A stretch of DNA of 64,000 nt from WANQ01 sp964448055 (GCA_964448055.1 CAYUVB010000002.1:26526-90525), one strand, 5' to 3'. Shown: positions 25,480-34,740, counted from the first letter of the stretch. The notes: generated by a model not told the origin, from the letters alone. Numbers and translations: made by a program.

Positions 25480-25506
25480 CCCCCAGCTTAGTATGGGCTA
25501 AGGGGG
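25480..25506 (+). promoter_or_regulatory. Hairpin that encloses the ribosome-binding site of the pyrophosphatase gene
   Basis: CCCC (25481-25484), a two-base AG bulge and CTTAG (25487-25491) pair with CTAAG (25498-25502) and GGGG (25503-25506), loop TATGGG. The G-run is the Shine-Dalgarno-like site 9 bases before the ATG at 25516, so the fold would hide it. A TATA-like TTATATG near 25458 would start the RNA close to the left arm, so the whole arm may or may not be transcribed. Confidence 0.4.
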
Positions 25507-25515
25507 TAAGTAGTA

Positions 25516-27540
25516 ATGAATATGGGTATACTAGGGCTGTCTACTACATTAGGTATTATTGCAGGGGTAGCTGCATTAGTTTATGTAGTAGCCTTAATAA
25601 TGAGTATATTAAGGATCAAAATACCATCAGATAAAGCAGCAGAAATACACGGCTACATAAAGGATGCAGCAACAACTTATATGAAGAGACAGTATAGCAT
25701 CATATTAACTATTGCATTCATAGTGGGTATTGTAATAGTAATCTCAGGATATGTCTGGAGCAGTAATGTTCTCATTAATACTGGTATAGCATACATAGTT
25801 GGTGCTTTAAGTTCATCATTTGTAGGAATTTTAGGTATGTACATTGCTGTGCTAAGCAACGTTAGGGTACTCAAAATACTCGTTGAAAAAGGGTTACATA
25901 GAGCACTAAGAATAGCATTCCGTGGTGGAGCTGTAACCGGGTTCATGGTAGGCGGTATTGGTCTATTAGGAATATCCCTATTATTCATAGCATTTGGAGG
26001 ACTTAGTATAAGCTACGAAGATGCCGTAAAAGCATTACTGGGCTACGCATTTGGGGCAAGTACAGTAGCTCTATTTGCTAGGGTAGGTGGAGGAATATAT
26101 ACTAAGGCAGCTGATGTAGGAGCAGATTTAGTGGGAAAGGTCGAAGTAGGTATACCCGAAGATGATCCTAGGAATCCAGGAGTAATTGCAGATAACGTGG
26201 GAGACAATGTAGGAGATTGTGCAGGTATGAGTGCAGACTTATTTGAATCGTACGTTGAAAGTATTGTTGCTGCTATGGCTATAGGCATGTTGATAAAAGC
26301 TGTTATATCACCTACATTAGTAGCATTCCCATTATTGTTCGCTTCGGTAGCATTGCTGACAACGATATTAACTGCTCAATTCGTAGAAATATCACCCATA
26401 AGAGAACCATCTAAAACACTCACAACAACATCTCTGATAAGTATTATAGGTGTAGCTATTACAACACTACTAGCAACACTAACACAACTTAGTTACGTAA
26501 GTGTGCCTTTAACCAATCTTTGGGGCGCTGGTGTCTTAGGATTAATAGCCGGAGGTATAGTAGGGTTCACATCAGATTACTTTACATCGGGTAGTTATAG
26601 ACCCGTTAGAACTGTTGCAGCAAATTCCAGGGCTGGACCAGCCTTAACAATACTCAGCGGTCTATCTATGGGCTTCTATAGTACAGTTGCACCTGCTATT
26701 GCTATCGCTATTGCAACGTANNNNNNNNNNNNNNNNNNNNNNNNNNNNNNNNNNNNNNNNNNNNNNNNNNNNNNNNNNNNNNNNNNNNNNNNNNNNNNNN
26801 NNNNNNNNNNNNNNNNNNNNATGAAGTCCATATCCAAAGGCTACGCCATAGGTTCTGCCGCATTAACAGCACTAGCGCTATTATTCACCTACGCCTCTTT
26901 ACTTAAAGACTATGCCGATCAAATGGGTATAAGATTCGATATGCAATCACTATTCACACTAACACGTCCAGACGTACTCGCTGGACTATTGGTAGGAGCT
27001 GCAGTACCAGCATTCTTTACAGCGCTCGTCATTCAAGCCGTAACGGCTGCAGCATTTGAAATGGTTGAGGAGATACGTAGACAGTTTAGAGAAAAACCAG
27101 GAATACTAGAATGGAAAGAGAAGCCTGACTATAACCGTGCAGTAGATATAGTAACAAGATATGCATTAAAACGCCTAATAGCACCTGGAGCCATAGCACT
27201 TGTGACGCCAATAATTGTAGGTGTACTATTAGGCCCTATAGCATTAGGAGGTATGCTCATGGGTTCTATAATAACCGGGCTACTACTAGGATTATTCCAA
27301 GGTAACGTGGGCAATACATGGGATAACGCCAAGAAATTCATAGAAGAAGGAAACTATGGTGGAAAAGGCTCAGAGGCTCATAAAGCAGCAGTCATAGGTG
27401 ATACAGTAGGAGATCCACTAAAGGACGCAGCAGGGCCATCATTAAACATATTGATTAAGCTGATGGCTATAGCGTCATCAGTATTCCTAATACTGATATT
27501 ATCGATTAGATTAGCATTAGGTCTACTGCCAATAGGGTAA
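25516..27540 (+). CDS. hppA: Membrane-bound ion-translocating pyrophosphatase, interrupted by an assembly gap
   Basis: Polytopic enzyme that couples PPi hydrolysis to H+ (or Na+) export. Visible motifs: EIHGYIKDAATTYMKRQY in TM2-3, VGGGIYTKAADVGADLVGKVE, PEDDPRNPGVIADNVGDNVGDCAGM (first PPi/Mg loop), YFTSGSYRPVRTVA, and after the gap GNTWDNAKKFIEEG and GDTVGDPLKDAAGPSLNIL (second loop). The 100-N gap (26721-26820) removes the central loop normally containing the DNAGG and GNTT motifs. After the gap, MKSISKGYAIGSAALTAL has Lys at the position that marks potassium-independent enzymes. Given family lengths, more than 100 bp should be missing. Confidence 0.92.
   Translation: MNMGILGLSTTLGIIAGVAALVYVVALIMSILRIKIPSDKAAEIHGYIKDAATTYMKRQYSIILTIAFIVGIVIVISGYVWSSNVLINTGIAYIVGALSSSFVGILGMYIAVLSNVRVLKILVEKGLHRALRIAFRGGAVTGFMVGGIGLLGISLLFIAFGGLSISYEDAVKALLGYAFGASTVALFARVGGGIYTKAADVGADLVGKVEVGIPEDDPRNPGVIADNVGDNVGDCAGMSADLFESYVESIVAAMAIGMLIKAVISPTLVAFPLLFASVALLTTILTAQFVEISPIREPSKTLTTTSLISIIGVAITTLLATLTQLSYVSVPLTNLWGAGVLGLIAGGIVGFTSDYFTSGSYRPVRTVAANSRAGPALTILSGLSMGFYSTVAPAIAIAIATXXXXXXXXXXXXXXXXXXXXXXXXXXXXXXXXXXMKSISKGYAIGSAALTALALLFTYASLLKDYADQMGIRFDMQSLFTLTRPDVLAGLLVGAAVPAFFTALVIQAVTAAAFEMVEEIRRQFREKPGILEWKEKPDYNRAVDIVTRYALKRLIAPGAIALVTPIIVGVLLGPIALGGMLMGSIITGLLLGLFQGNVGNTWDNAKKFIEEGNYGGKGSEAHKAAVIGDTVGDPLKDAAGPSLNILIKLMAIASSVFLILILSIRLALGLLPIG
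26721..26820. other. Assembly gap, 100 N, inside hppA
   Basis: Fixed-size N block. The flanks show no duplicated ends, unlike the gap at 4001. Comparison with the family from memory suggests that roughly 70 residues (about 200 bp or more) are missing, so 100 is a placeholder and the in-frame continuation is luck. Confidence 0.9.
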
Positions 27541-27555
27541 TCAAGGATAAACGAA

Positions 27556-28314
27556 ATGAAGAGCATAAATATAGACAAATACATATACGTTGACGTTCAC
27601 TGTCATCTCTATGAATATCCTGAGCCAGAAATTGAAGAGTTAACACGTGAGACATTAATATTTGCTGTATCAGACGACTACACTTCATCCATAAGAACAT
27701 TAGAGTTATCTAGAAAGTACAAAAACGTTGTCCCAGGTATAGGAATACATCCTTGGGAAATAGGTATAAATGTTCATGAAGATGAAGTTGCCAAGATAGT
27801 AGGGTTGATTGAAAAAGAGAAAATAGTCATGATAGGAGAAGTGGGTTTGGATTCGCGATTTAGAAAAGAAACCTTAGAACTACAAGAAAAGATTTTAAGG
27901 ACCATACTTGAGGCTTCACCGCCAAATATAATATTTAATGTACATGCACTTGGTACTTGGGGTAAAGTCTTTGAATTACTTACAAAATTTAATGTAAAGG
28001 TTGCTATATTTCATTGGTATTCTGGTCCTTCAGAATTGTTAAGAGAATTGGAAGCACAAGGGTATTATATATCAGTAAATCCATCCATAGAATTCCAGCG
28101 TAAACATAGAGATGTAGTTAGGCAAGCACCATTAGATATAATATTAACTGAAAGCGATGGGCCGTATAGGTATAGAGGTAGAATGTTAAGCCCTAGACTA
28201 ATACCATTAACTATAAACATATTATCAAGAGTAAAGGAGATAGGTGAAGAGGAGGTAGTTAAGGTTATTCAAAGAAATACAGAAAGGATATTAAAATCAG
28301 TAAACTTAATATAA
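27556..28314 (+). CDS. TatD-family metal-dependent hydrolase
   Basis: 252 residues, TIM-barrel amidohydrolase superfamily: VDVHCHLYEYPEPE (HxH metal site), GIGIHPWEIG, MIGEVGLDSRF (Glu ligand), NVHALGTWG, IFHWYSGP and LTESDGPYRYRG (Asp ligand). These are the TatD DNase/hydrolase motifs. Acts as a metal-dependent phosphodiesterase or unknown hydrolase. It starts 15 bp after the pyrophosphatase stop and its 3' end overlaps the convergent unknown gene by 9 bp. Another TatD-like protein lies at 35715-36569. Confidence 0.82.
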   Translation: MKSINIDKYIYVDVHCHLYEYPEPEIEELTRETLIFAVSDDYTSSIRTLELSRKYKNVVPGIGIHPWEIGINVHEDEVAKIVGLIEKEKIVMIGEVGLDSRFRKETLELQEKILRTILEASPPNIIFNVHALGTWGKVFELLTKFNVKVAIFHWYSGPSELLRELEAQGYYISVNPSIEFQRKHRDVVRQAPLDIILTESDGPYRYRGRMLSPRLIPLTINILSRVKEIGEEEVVKVIQRNTERILKSVNLI

Positions 28315-29448
28315 CCTATATCTGATAATCATATTCTCTATTCCTGGATGCTTTAGCTCAAGCAAGGTATCCTCAAGCATCAATGTCTTAACATGAAGTA
28401 CTATACTATTGGTCTTTGGGTCTAATGCTATTAAGTCTACGATGGCCACGTCACCTTTATTTTTAATAGTGCATGTATTGCTACTACACTTTACACTTAT
28501 AGATGTCTTTCTATTCTTAGTAAACAGTTTATGTATAAGATCTTCATTTAGTGATAAGCGTTGCACCAATGTCCTTATTAGGTGTTCACAAGTGATATCG
28601 TTACATGGATTAAGTGTTTGTATTATAATATCCATTATTACTTTCTCTCCTTGTAATACTTCCAATGCTTTAAACATATTCTTATTTTCCACATGTTTTG
28701 TCTCAATTAAATTTTCAAGATATCTTTCTAGGTGGATCTTAACTTTAGGATCCTTTATGTTAGCTGTTAGAGAGCTTATAATCAATTTTCCTAAGTTACT
28801 ATGTGTACTAGATACAATCATACCTGGTACACTATTTTCCACATATCCTTCGACAATTACTATTTTATCAAAGATATTGTTGAGTATTTCATTGAGTTGG
28901 GTCTCAGTTATCTGATCTAAGACTTGTATGACTTTATTAAGCCATGCTTTATTTTTCCATGCAATTATATAGTTATTGTGGGAATGTATATTGTAAGTTC
29001 CTTTAATAATAAAATAACGTTGTTTAGGTACTAAAGTCTCCCAATGTGTAATGCTAATTGATCCCCATGTAGAGAATCCGAGTGCTTCGGCATTTAATAA
29101 GGCTCTTTTAGGGGCAACATCTATTATGTCGGTAATTAGGTTATAGCAATGTTTTGGTGTAAATGCTATTGCGTTAAGGTCTATTAATGTATCATCACAT
29201 ATCTTTTCGTTTATGGTATACTCAATATTGGTTGCATCATTAACCTCAATATAGGGTGGAATTTTATCTATTGGGTTATTATCTATCGATAAATTCATAA
29301 TATTGAGTCTAGGTTTATATAATGTTACCGTTCTATTAGTTAAAACAGTTTCTTTAACCTTAGGTTTGGTTGATGTGAAGTCTATATGTAATATTATTGT
29401 CAGCACCGGGGTTTTCATCACATCATCAGATGACTGTTTTGTCTTCAT
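28306..29448 (-). CDS. Unknown protein, 380 residues
   Basis: No recognised domain. No clear signal peptide or membrane segment; rich in Ile, Asn and Thr, with a helical centre (KNKAWLNKVIQVLDQITETQLNEILN region) and a beta-type C-terminal part containing two Cys pairs (LNPCNDITCEHL and KCSSNTCTIKN). The latter, VKCSSNTCTIKNKGDVAI, looks like a small Ig-like strand pair. A GAGGAG site 7 bases upstream supports ATG at 29448. Convergent with and overlapping the TatD gene; divergent from mgtE. Confidence 0.6.
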   Translation of the reverse strand: MKTKQSSDDVMKTPVLTIILHIDFTSTKPKVKETVLTNRTVTLYKPRLNIMNLSIDNNPIDKIPPYIEVNDATNIEYTINEKICDDTLIDLNAIAFTPKHCYNLITDIIDVAPKRALLNAEALGFSTWGSISITHWETLVPKQRYFIIKGTYNIHSHNNYIIAWKNKAWLNKVIQVLDQITETQLNEILNNIFDKIVIVEGYVENSVPGMIVSSTHSNLGKLIISSLTANIKDPKVKIHLERYLENLIETKHVENKNMFKALEVLQGEKVIMDIIIQTLNPCNDITCEHLIRTLVQRLSLNEDLIHKLFTKNRKTSISVKCSSNTCTIKNKGDVAIVDLIALDPKTNSIVLHVKTLMLEDTLLELKHPGIENMIIRYRLY

Positions 29449-29533
29449 CCATCTCTCCTCTGAATTCGTAATTTAGTAGTAGGGTTTAAATGAAGATGGA
29501 GCGCTCTATCTAAGTAATAACGAGGTGAAGATT

Positions 29534-30901
29534 ATGAGTAGTGCTAGCGAGGATATTGAAAGAGTAATCGACGAATTAAGAACAGAGCTTTCAAGTGGTG
29601 TTAAAGCACCTAAAGTATTGGATAAACTTAGTCCTCCAGATGTAATAGATATACTGGAACGATTAAGTCCTGATGAACGTAGACGACTTGCAATTCTCTT
29701 GCCAGACAGCATTTTGTCCGAAATATTAAATAAATTACCTCAACAAGTATTATTAGATGTAGTACGCGTCCTAGGTACACAAAGATTAGCTAAAATAGCA
29801 GTTGATTTACCTTCGGATGAACTCGCTGATCTCATATTGAAGTTACCTCCTCTTATAAGAAGAGCGTTGCTCAAAGAGCTACCTATTTGGAAGGTTGAGG
29901 AAGTAAAACCGCTCCTTCTCTATCCACCTGAATCAGCTGGAGGCATAATGACAACACGTATACCTGTTTTCCACTTAAACCAAAGCGTTGCTGATGCTGT
30001 TAAAGAATTTGTTATTAGATCTAAATTTGAGGAGTACGAGACATCTAGATATGTATATGTTGTTGATGATGAAGGCAGGCTTGCAGGTATAATTGATGTT
30101 AAGACCTTTCTAACAGCTCCGAGAGATAAGAAACTTAAAGAGATAATGAATAGAGGCTTTATAGCAGTTAATGCTGAAATGGATCAAGAGGAAGTAGTTC
30201 GCCTTGTTGTAAGGTATGATTTAGACGAAGTACCTGTCGTTGATAAGACGGGGAGGCTTCTTGGTGCAATAAGTGCTGATGACCTAATGGATGTTATAAT
30301 CAATGAGGCTACTGAGGATATTATAATGTTCGGTGGCGTGCCTAAGATACGTGAACCATATCTAACAGCACGTGTAATGGAGTTAGTTCGCAAAAGAGCT
30401 GTATGGCTTATATTCTTATACCTTACCGAAGCTATTACGATAAGCATACTAAGTTTTTATGAAAGAGTTTTAGCGACTATTATAGCTCTTTCATTCTTCA
30501 TACCTTTATTAACGGATACTGGTGGAAACGCTGGTTCTCAGTCGGCAACGTTAGTTATAAGGTCATTAGCTACTGGTGAGGTAAGGTTTAGTGATATACC
30601 AAGAATTATAGTAAAGGAGACCTTGACGTCTCTTACTCTAGGGCTAATATTATCACCTCTTGCATTCACATTAAGCTACCTAATAGCTCATAACATTATG
30701 GTATCCATAGTAGTATCTCTATCCATAGTATTAGTAGTATATGTAGCGAGTATGATAGGTGCTCTATTACCATTAATAGCTGCAAGGATGGGCATAGATC
30801 CTGCTGTTATATCAGCACCATTAATTACAACCATGGCCGACTCGATAGGGCTTACATTATACTTTACATTAGCAATAATGTTTCTTGGGCTAAAAATTTA
30901 A
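29534..30901 (+). CDS. mgtE: MgtE-type magnesium channel/transporter
   Basis: Mg2+ uptake channel gated by cytosolic Mg2+. In order: an N domain of helical repeats (VIDILERLSPDERRRLAILLPD ... VLLDVVRVLGTQRLAKIAVDLPSDELADLI), a CBS pair (PESAGGIMTTRIPVFHLNQSVADAVKEF; RGFIAVNAEMDQEEVVRLV), then five hydrophobic helices with the pore signature PLLTDTGGNAGSQSATLVIR. About 455 aa is the normal length. The GAGGTG at 29522-29527 favours the ATG at 29534 over GTG at 29525. Confidence 0.93.
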   Translation: MSSASEDIERVIDELRTELSSGVKAPKVLDKLSPPDVIDILERLSPDERRRLAILLPDSILSEILNKLPQQVLLDVVRVLGTQRLAKIAVDLPSDELADLILKLPPLIRRALLKELPIWKVEEVKPLLLYPPESAGGIMTTRIPVFHLNQSVADAVKEFVIRSKFEEYETSRYVYVVDDEGRLAGIIDVKTFLTAPRDKKLKEIMNRGFIAVNAEMDQEEVVRLVVRYDLDEVPVVDKTGRLLGAISADDLMDVIINEATEDIIMFGGVPKIREPYLTARVMELVRKRAVWLIFLYLTEAITISILSFYERVLATIIALSFFIPLLTDTGGNAGSQSATLVIRSLATGEVRFSDIPRIIVKETLTSLTLGLILSPLAFTLSYLIAHNIMVSIVVSLSIVLVVYVASMIGALLPLIAARMGIDPAVISAPLITTMADSIGLTLYFTLAIMFLGLKI

Positions 30902-30976
30902 TAAGCAAGCTGAAATACTCGTAAAGTAGTCATTAACGCAGCATGATAAGGTTATAAAGTCTCTTGGGGGGCTATT

Positions 30977-32236
30977 TTGGGTAAACTAGTAGAAGTATAC
31001 GGACATGTTCTAAGTATACGTAAACTAGGAAAAATAGGCTTTATAGTCTTAAGGACTTTTGATGGAATAGAACAAGTAACTGTAAAGAAAGAACATGTTA
31101 ATGAAGAGACATGGAAATTATTTAAGGAGGAAATAGGTTTTGAATACTTCTTAAGAATTAAAGGCGAATTAGTTGAGAGTAGTATAGCTAAGTTGGGAAG
31201 AGAAATAATAGCTCATGAAATAGAGGTAGTAGCACCATCCAAACCCTTACCTATTGATCTATCAGATAAAGTGGAGGCTGAATTTCCTACAAGGATAAGG
31301 TACCGCTACTTAGATATACGTAGGCCTAAGGTACGTGCCATTCTCAAGGTAAGATCAACTCTGCTTAAGGCAGCACGTGAGTTCTTCTTTAAACAAGGTT
31401 TCGTCGAGCTAAACTTCCCTATAATAATTGCGACAGCAACTGAAGGAGGAGCCAACCTCTTTCCTGTGAAATACTTTGATAGACAAGCATATCTAGCGCA
31501 AAGTGCTCAATTGTATAAGCAATCGGTGATTCCAGTCTTTGGAAAAGTGTTTACTATAGGACCTAGCTTTCGTGCAGAGAAATCAAGGACACGTAAGCAT
31601 CTAACAGAGTTCTGGCAAATTGATGTAGAAAAAGCTCTAACTACTCCAGAGGAACTAATGGAAATACAATTCAATTTAGTAAAACATATCTACGAGAGAA
31701 TACTAGAGGAGAATGAGAAGGAACTTGAACTACTTAAAGTAAAACTAGAAGTACCAGAATACTATCATAAGCTAAGCTATGATGAAGCCTTAGAACTAAT
31801 TCGTAGAAAGGGGTTTGAAATAAAATGGGGAGAAGACTTTGGAGCTGATGAAGAAAGGGCTCTATGCACTCAGTTTGACCAGCCTTTCTTTGTAACAGAG
31901 TTTCCAGAGCAAGTAGTGGCATTCTATTATAAAGTGAAGGATGATGATCCAAGAATGGCTCATAGAATAGATATGTATGGCCCAGGGGAATATGGTGTTG
32001 AATGGTCATCAGGTGGATTAAGAGAACATGATCCGAGAAGGCTAAGAGAGAGGATGATAGCTAAAGGATTGAAACCAGAAAGCTTCTCGTGGTATCTAGA
32101 TATGTTTGAATACGGCTTCCCTTCACATGGAGGCTTCGGTATGGGTGTAGAGAGACTATTACAATCGATACTTAAATTGGAGAGAATACATGAGGCAACG
32201 TTGTATCCTAGAACACCAGATATACTTGAACCTTAG
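30977..32236 (+). CDS. aspS: Aspartyl-tRNA synthetase, archaeal type
   Basis: Class II synthetase. N-terminal OB anticodon-binding domain (VEVYGHVLSIRKLGKIGFIVLR), then motif 1, motif 2 (FRAEKSRTRKHLTEFWQID) and motif 3 (GFGMGVERLLQSIL). The linker PIDLSDKVEAEFPTRIRYRYLDIRRPKV and the QSAQLYKQ flexible loop mark archaeal/eukaryotic AspRS; the separate AsnRS at 48268 reads differently in that linker. 419 aa. TTG start at 30977 with GGGGGG at 30966-30971. Because an AsnRS is present, this AspRS may be discriminating. Confidence 0.93.
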   Translation: MGKLVEVYGHVLSIRKLGKIGFIVLRTFDGIEQVTVKKEHVNEETWKLFKEEIGFEYFLRIKGELVESSIAKLGREIIAHEIEVVAPSKPLPIDLSDKVEAEFPTRIRYRYLDIRRPKVRAILKVRSTLLKAAREFFFKQGFVELNFPIIIATATEGGANLFPVKYFDRQAYLAQSAQLYKQSVIPVFGKVFTIGPSFRAEKSRTRKHLTEFWQIDVEKALTTPEELMEIQFNLVKHIYERILEENEKELELLKVKLEVPEYYHKLSYDEALELIRRKGFEIKWGEDFGADEERALCTQFDQPFFVTEFPEQVVAFYYKVKDDDPRMAHRIDMYGPGEYGVEWSSGGLREHDPRRLRERMIAKGLKPESFSWYLDMFEYGFPSHGGFGMGVERLLQSILKLERIHEATLYPRTPDILEP

Positions 32237-32247
32237 CGGATGACTAT

Positions 32248-33147
32248 ATGCTAAAAAAGTTTAAGATTAATGAAAGAATAGACCTAAGATTATCGTTATA
32301 TCCTAGTTTTGCATCAGCTCTTTTCATACAACTAGATAATGAAACATTATTAAAGGATTTAGGCTATGGTAAAGGATTAAAAATAAGAGTTCGTTGTAAT
32401 GAGGTTGTATGTGAAGGAGTTCTTTGTGATGATGAACTAATAAAAGAATGGATTGGTATATGGTTTAATCCCTACGATTATTTGGATAAAGTAAAGCGGA
32501 GTAGAAGATGGATTATAGAGAAATTAATTAATCTATACAATGGAGTTAGAATAATAACAAGTAGTATTGATTGGAAAATTATACTTGCAGCAGTATTTCT
32601 ATCACGTAGAACTGATTATCATGTTAACGTTGTTAGATGGATTAAAACAATATTCAAAGACACCTATATAGAAAATACTGATACCATAATTGAACGTATT
32701 GATGTAGCAGGTAAGAGTTATCAGTTAAAACAATTGAAGTTAAGTATAGATTCTCTCTTTAATGTTAACTTTAATGAGGAGCCATGGATTTTACGTAGAG
32801 AATTATTACTTAGAAAATATGTTGGTCCTAAGGTTGTAGATGCATTCTTACTCTTCACTAAGAAGGGTTCGGTATTTACACCTAGCGATATACATTACCA
32901 AAGATTCGTGAAGAATTTAAATTTAGTTAATAGGAAGTTAGGGATTCCTATGAAGAACATGTGTTTAAGGTATGGTGCTAATTGTTTTGATTGCCCGTTT
33001 AGGGATAACTGTCTTACTGGATGGAGTATATCAGTATTTGGTGAACTAAGTGGATGGGTTCAAACAATAGCGTACATACACGATAAAATGTTTTGTTCAA
33101 GAAAGCTATGTATGAAATGTGGACTTAGAGACTTATGTATGCATTAA
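32248..33147 (+). CDS. HhH-GPD DNA glycosylase, endonuclease III-like, with two Cys clusters
   Basis: 299 residues. A divergent N-terminal domain (1-100), then the helix-hairpin-helix RKYVGPKVVDAFLLF with the catalytic-type Lys at 195 and the catalytic-type Asp at 214 (TPSDIHYQRF), as in bifunctional endonuclease III/OGG enzymes that remove damaged bases and nick the AP site. The 4Fe-4S motif Cx6Cx2Cx5C follows at 239, 246, 249, 255. A second set, Cx4Cx2Cx5C at 283, 288, 291, 297, ends the protein, which is unusual. It starts 11 bp after aspS. The target base is unknown. Confidence 0.72.
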   Translation: MLKKFKINERIDLRLSLYPSFASALFIQLDNETLLKDLGYGKGLKIRVRCNEVVCEGVLCDDELIKEWIGIWFNPYDYLDKVKRSRRWIIEKLINLYNGVRIITSSIDWKIILAAVFLSRRTDYHVNVVRWIKTIFKDTYIENTDTIIERIDVAGKSYQLKQLKLSIDSLFNVNFNEEPWILRRELLLRKYVGPKVVDAFLLFTKKGSVFTPSDIHYQRFVKNLNLVNRKLGIPMKNMCLRYGANCFDCPFRDNCLTGWSISVFGELSGWVQTIAYIHDKMFCSRKLCMKCGLRDLCMH

Positions 33148-33926
33148 ATCATTTCATCAGGTATTTCGTTTGGTTTATACGCTATCTTGGGTTTGAGTCT
33201 GGTTCTTTTTAGCAGTTCTATTACGTGTGGATATAATATTATGTATTCTTTATCTATTGTTTCAGCGAGTTTCTTATCTATGTTAGATAAAATTCTCTTT
33301 ATGCGTGTTAAACCTTTATCAGGGTTAAAACTTAGCATTACAGCTGCATATACTTCTTCGCCTGGCTCAAGTCCTGCTTCAACAAGGTTTCTTAGAGCTC
33401 TTAATTGTACATACCAATATTCTTGTCTAGCTCCGGTTAATTGTGTAAACTCTTCTGGACTTGTACCTTTTATTGAAACTCGTATCTCAATTCCTTGTCC
33501 ATGATACTTTCCTAGTCTATATGCTAGTTCCTTGTATGTACCAAGTATTATACCATTGGTCTCAAGGATGAAGTGGAACCCGGATTCTGTTGCTAAATTA
33601 ATTAATTCGAGTAGATGGTTAAAACCTATCGTGGGTTCTCCTCCACTTAATCTTAATTGTCTTATTCTATATTTCCTTGCTAATGATGTGAGTCTTGAGA
33701 ATACTTGATGAGAATTCAAGTACTCCCCTTTTGCATGTGGGTTCCAGCTAAATTTCCAAGCCCAGCAAAACTTGCATCTAAGGTTGCATCCTATTACATC
33801 ACCAGTTACTACTCCTCCATACCATCGATCCTTACGGAATCTATAGTATTTTCGATACTCAACGTTGTCTTGTTTCTTTGTTACTAACTTTTCTATCTTA
33901 TTTGTTAGAAATATGGGGTCGATCAC
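33144..33926 (-). CDS. Radical SAM protein, activase-like, unknown substrate
   Basis: 260 residues. The radical SAM motif is VIGCNLRCKFCWAWKFSW (Cx3Cx2C), followed by LRLSGGEPTIG, FILETNGI and a barrel ending near 215. Preceding RWYGGVVTGDVIGC resembles the archaeal radical SAM family near pyruvate-formate-lyase activases. No SPASM or auxiliary-cluster cysteines follow. GTG start at 33926. Stop codons overlap those of the glycosylase gene by 4 bp (convergent); the flavoprotein gene ends 11 bp upstream on the same strand, so the two may be cotranscribed. Confidence 0.8.
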   Translation of the reverse strand: MIDPIFLTNKIEKLVTKKQDNVEYRKYYRFRKDRWYGGVVTGDVIGCNLRCKFCWAWKFSWNPHAKGEYLNSHQVFSRLTSLARKYRIRQLRLSGGEPTIGFNHLLELINLATESGFHFILETNGIILGTYKELAYRLGKYHGQGIEIRVSIKGTSPEEFTQLTGARQEYWYVQLRALRNLVEAGLEPGEEVYAAVMLSFNPDKGLTRIKRILSNIDKKLAETIDKEYIILYPHVIELLKRTRLKPKIAYKPNEIPDEMI

Positions 33927-33937
33927 TACTATTTCCT

Positions 33938-34678
33938 CTATTTCTGTAAGCCTTTGTTCATAAGTTTTAATATCGTTTTTCTACGTGCTTCTATTTGTTT
34001 ACCGTATTCTTCTAGGGCTTTAGACTTTGCTATGCCTACTATGTCCTCCTTTAATTTGTCAAGTATTTTTGAATCATACCATTTATGGTCTTTTTTAATC
34101 ATTTTAAGCGTGTCAACAATTACTTTCCCTACATTAGCAGCATCGAGTATAGGATCCTTCTTATTCAATACATCTTCTCCTCCTATGTAGTATGCTAATG
34201 CCCATGGGGGGATGATGAAGCCCATACTATTGAGTACAACCATCATATACGCTATTGCCATGATATTTCCACTATCATTGCCTACGGCAATGAATCCTGC
34301 AACTTTGCCTTCAACCCAGCTACGTCCTTCAACAAATATCATATTCTCAAAAGCGGTCATACGATCTATTAGGTTTTTGAGATGGCCGCTGGGACCATAC
34401 CAATATAATGGTGTAGCTATTATTAGGCCATCACTTTTAAGGATTTTTTCTAGTATAATTCTTCCATCATCCTCTATTACGCAGGGATATCTACATGCTA
34501 GTTGTTCATCACTTAAGCATCCTATACATGGTTTTATGTCGTAATCATACAAGTGGATTAGTTCGACTTCAGCACCTAATTGTCTTGCTGTATGTAAAGC
34601 TATTTCAAGTAGTTTATACGTATTGCCATACTTTCTTGGCGAAGCGTTTACTCCAAGGATTTTAATGTTCCCAGCCAA
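33938..34678 (-). CDS. NADPH-dependent FMN reductase / iron-sulfur flavoprotein-like
   Basis: 246 residues, flavodoxin-like fold: ILGVNASPRKYGNTYKLLEIAL (FMN phosphate loop), a Cys-rich segment (YDIKPCIGCLSDEQLACRYPCVIEDD) resembling the compact cluster of archaeal iron-sulfur flavoproteins, and ATPLYWYGPSGHLKNLIDRM (isoalloxazine loop). The Cys spacing Cx2Cx7Cx3C could hold a 4Fe-4S cluster. A strong GGAGGAGGAAG lies just before the TTG start at 34678. Probably an electron carrier or quinone/flavin reductase coupled to ferredoxin. Confidence 0.82.
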   Translation of the reverse strand: MAGNIKILGVNASPRKYGNTYKLLEIALHTARQLGAEVELIHLYDYDIKPCIGCLSDEQLACRYPCVIEDDGRIILEKILKSDGLIIATPLYWYGPSGHLKNLIDRMTAFENMIFVEGRSWVEGKVAGFIAVGNDSGNIMAIAYMMVVLNSMGFIIPPWALAYYIGGEDVLNKKDPILDAANVGKVIVDTLKMIKKDHKWYDSKILDKLKEDIVGIAKSKALEEYGKQIEARRKTILKLMNKGLQK

Positions 34679-34711
34679 GGCACTTCCTCCTCCTGATTGT
34701 TTCTAATCCGC

Positions 34712-34719
34712 TTTAAAAT
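34712..34719 (+). promoter_or_regulatory. TATA box of the sRNA at 34741-34816
   Basis: CCGCTTTAAAATTG: the TTTAAAAT core is centred near 34716, 25 bp before 34741, two bases upstream of the C box. Preceding CCG could be a BRE. Inferred. Confidence 0.45.
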
Positions 34720-34740
34720 TGTAAGTGTAAAAATATTTCT

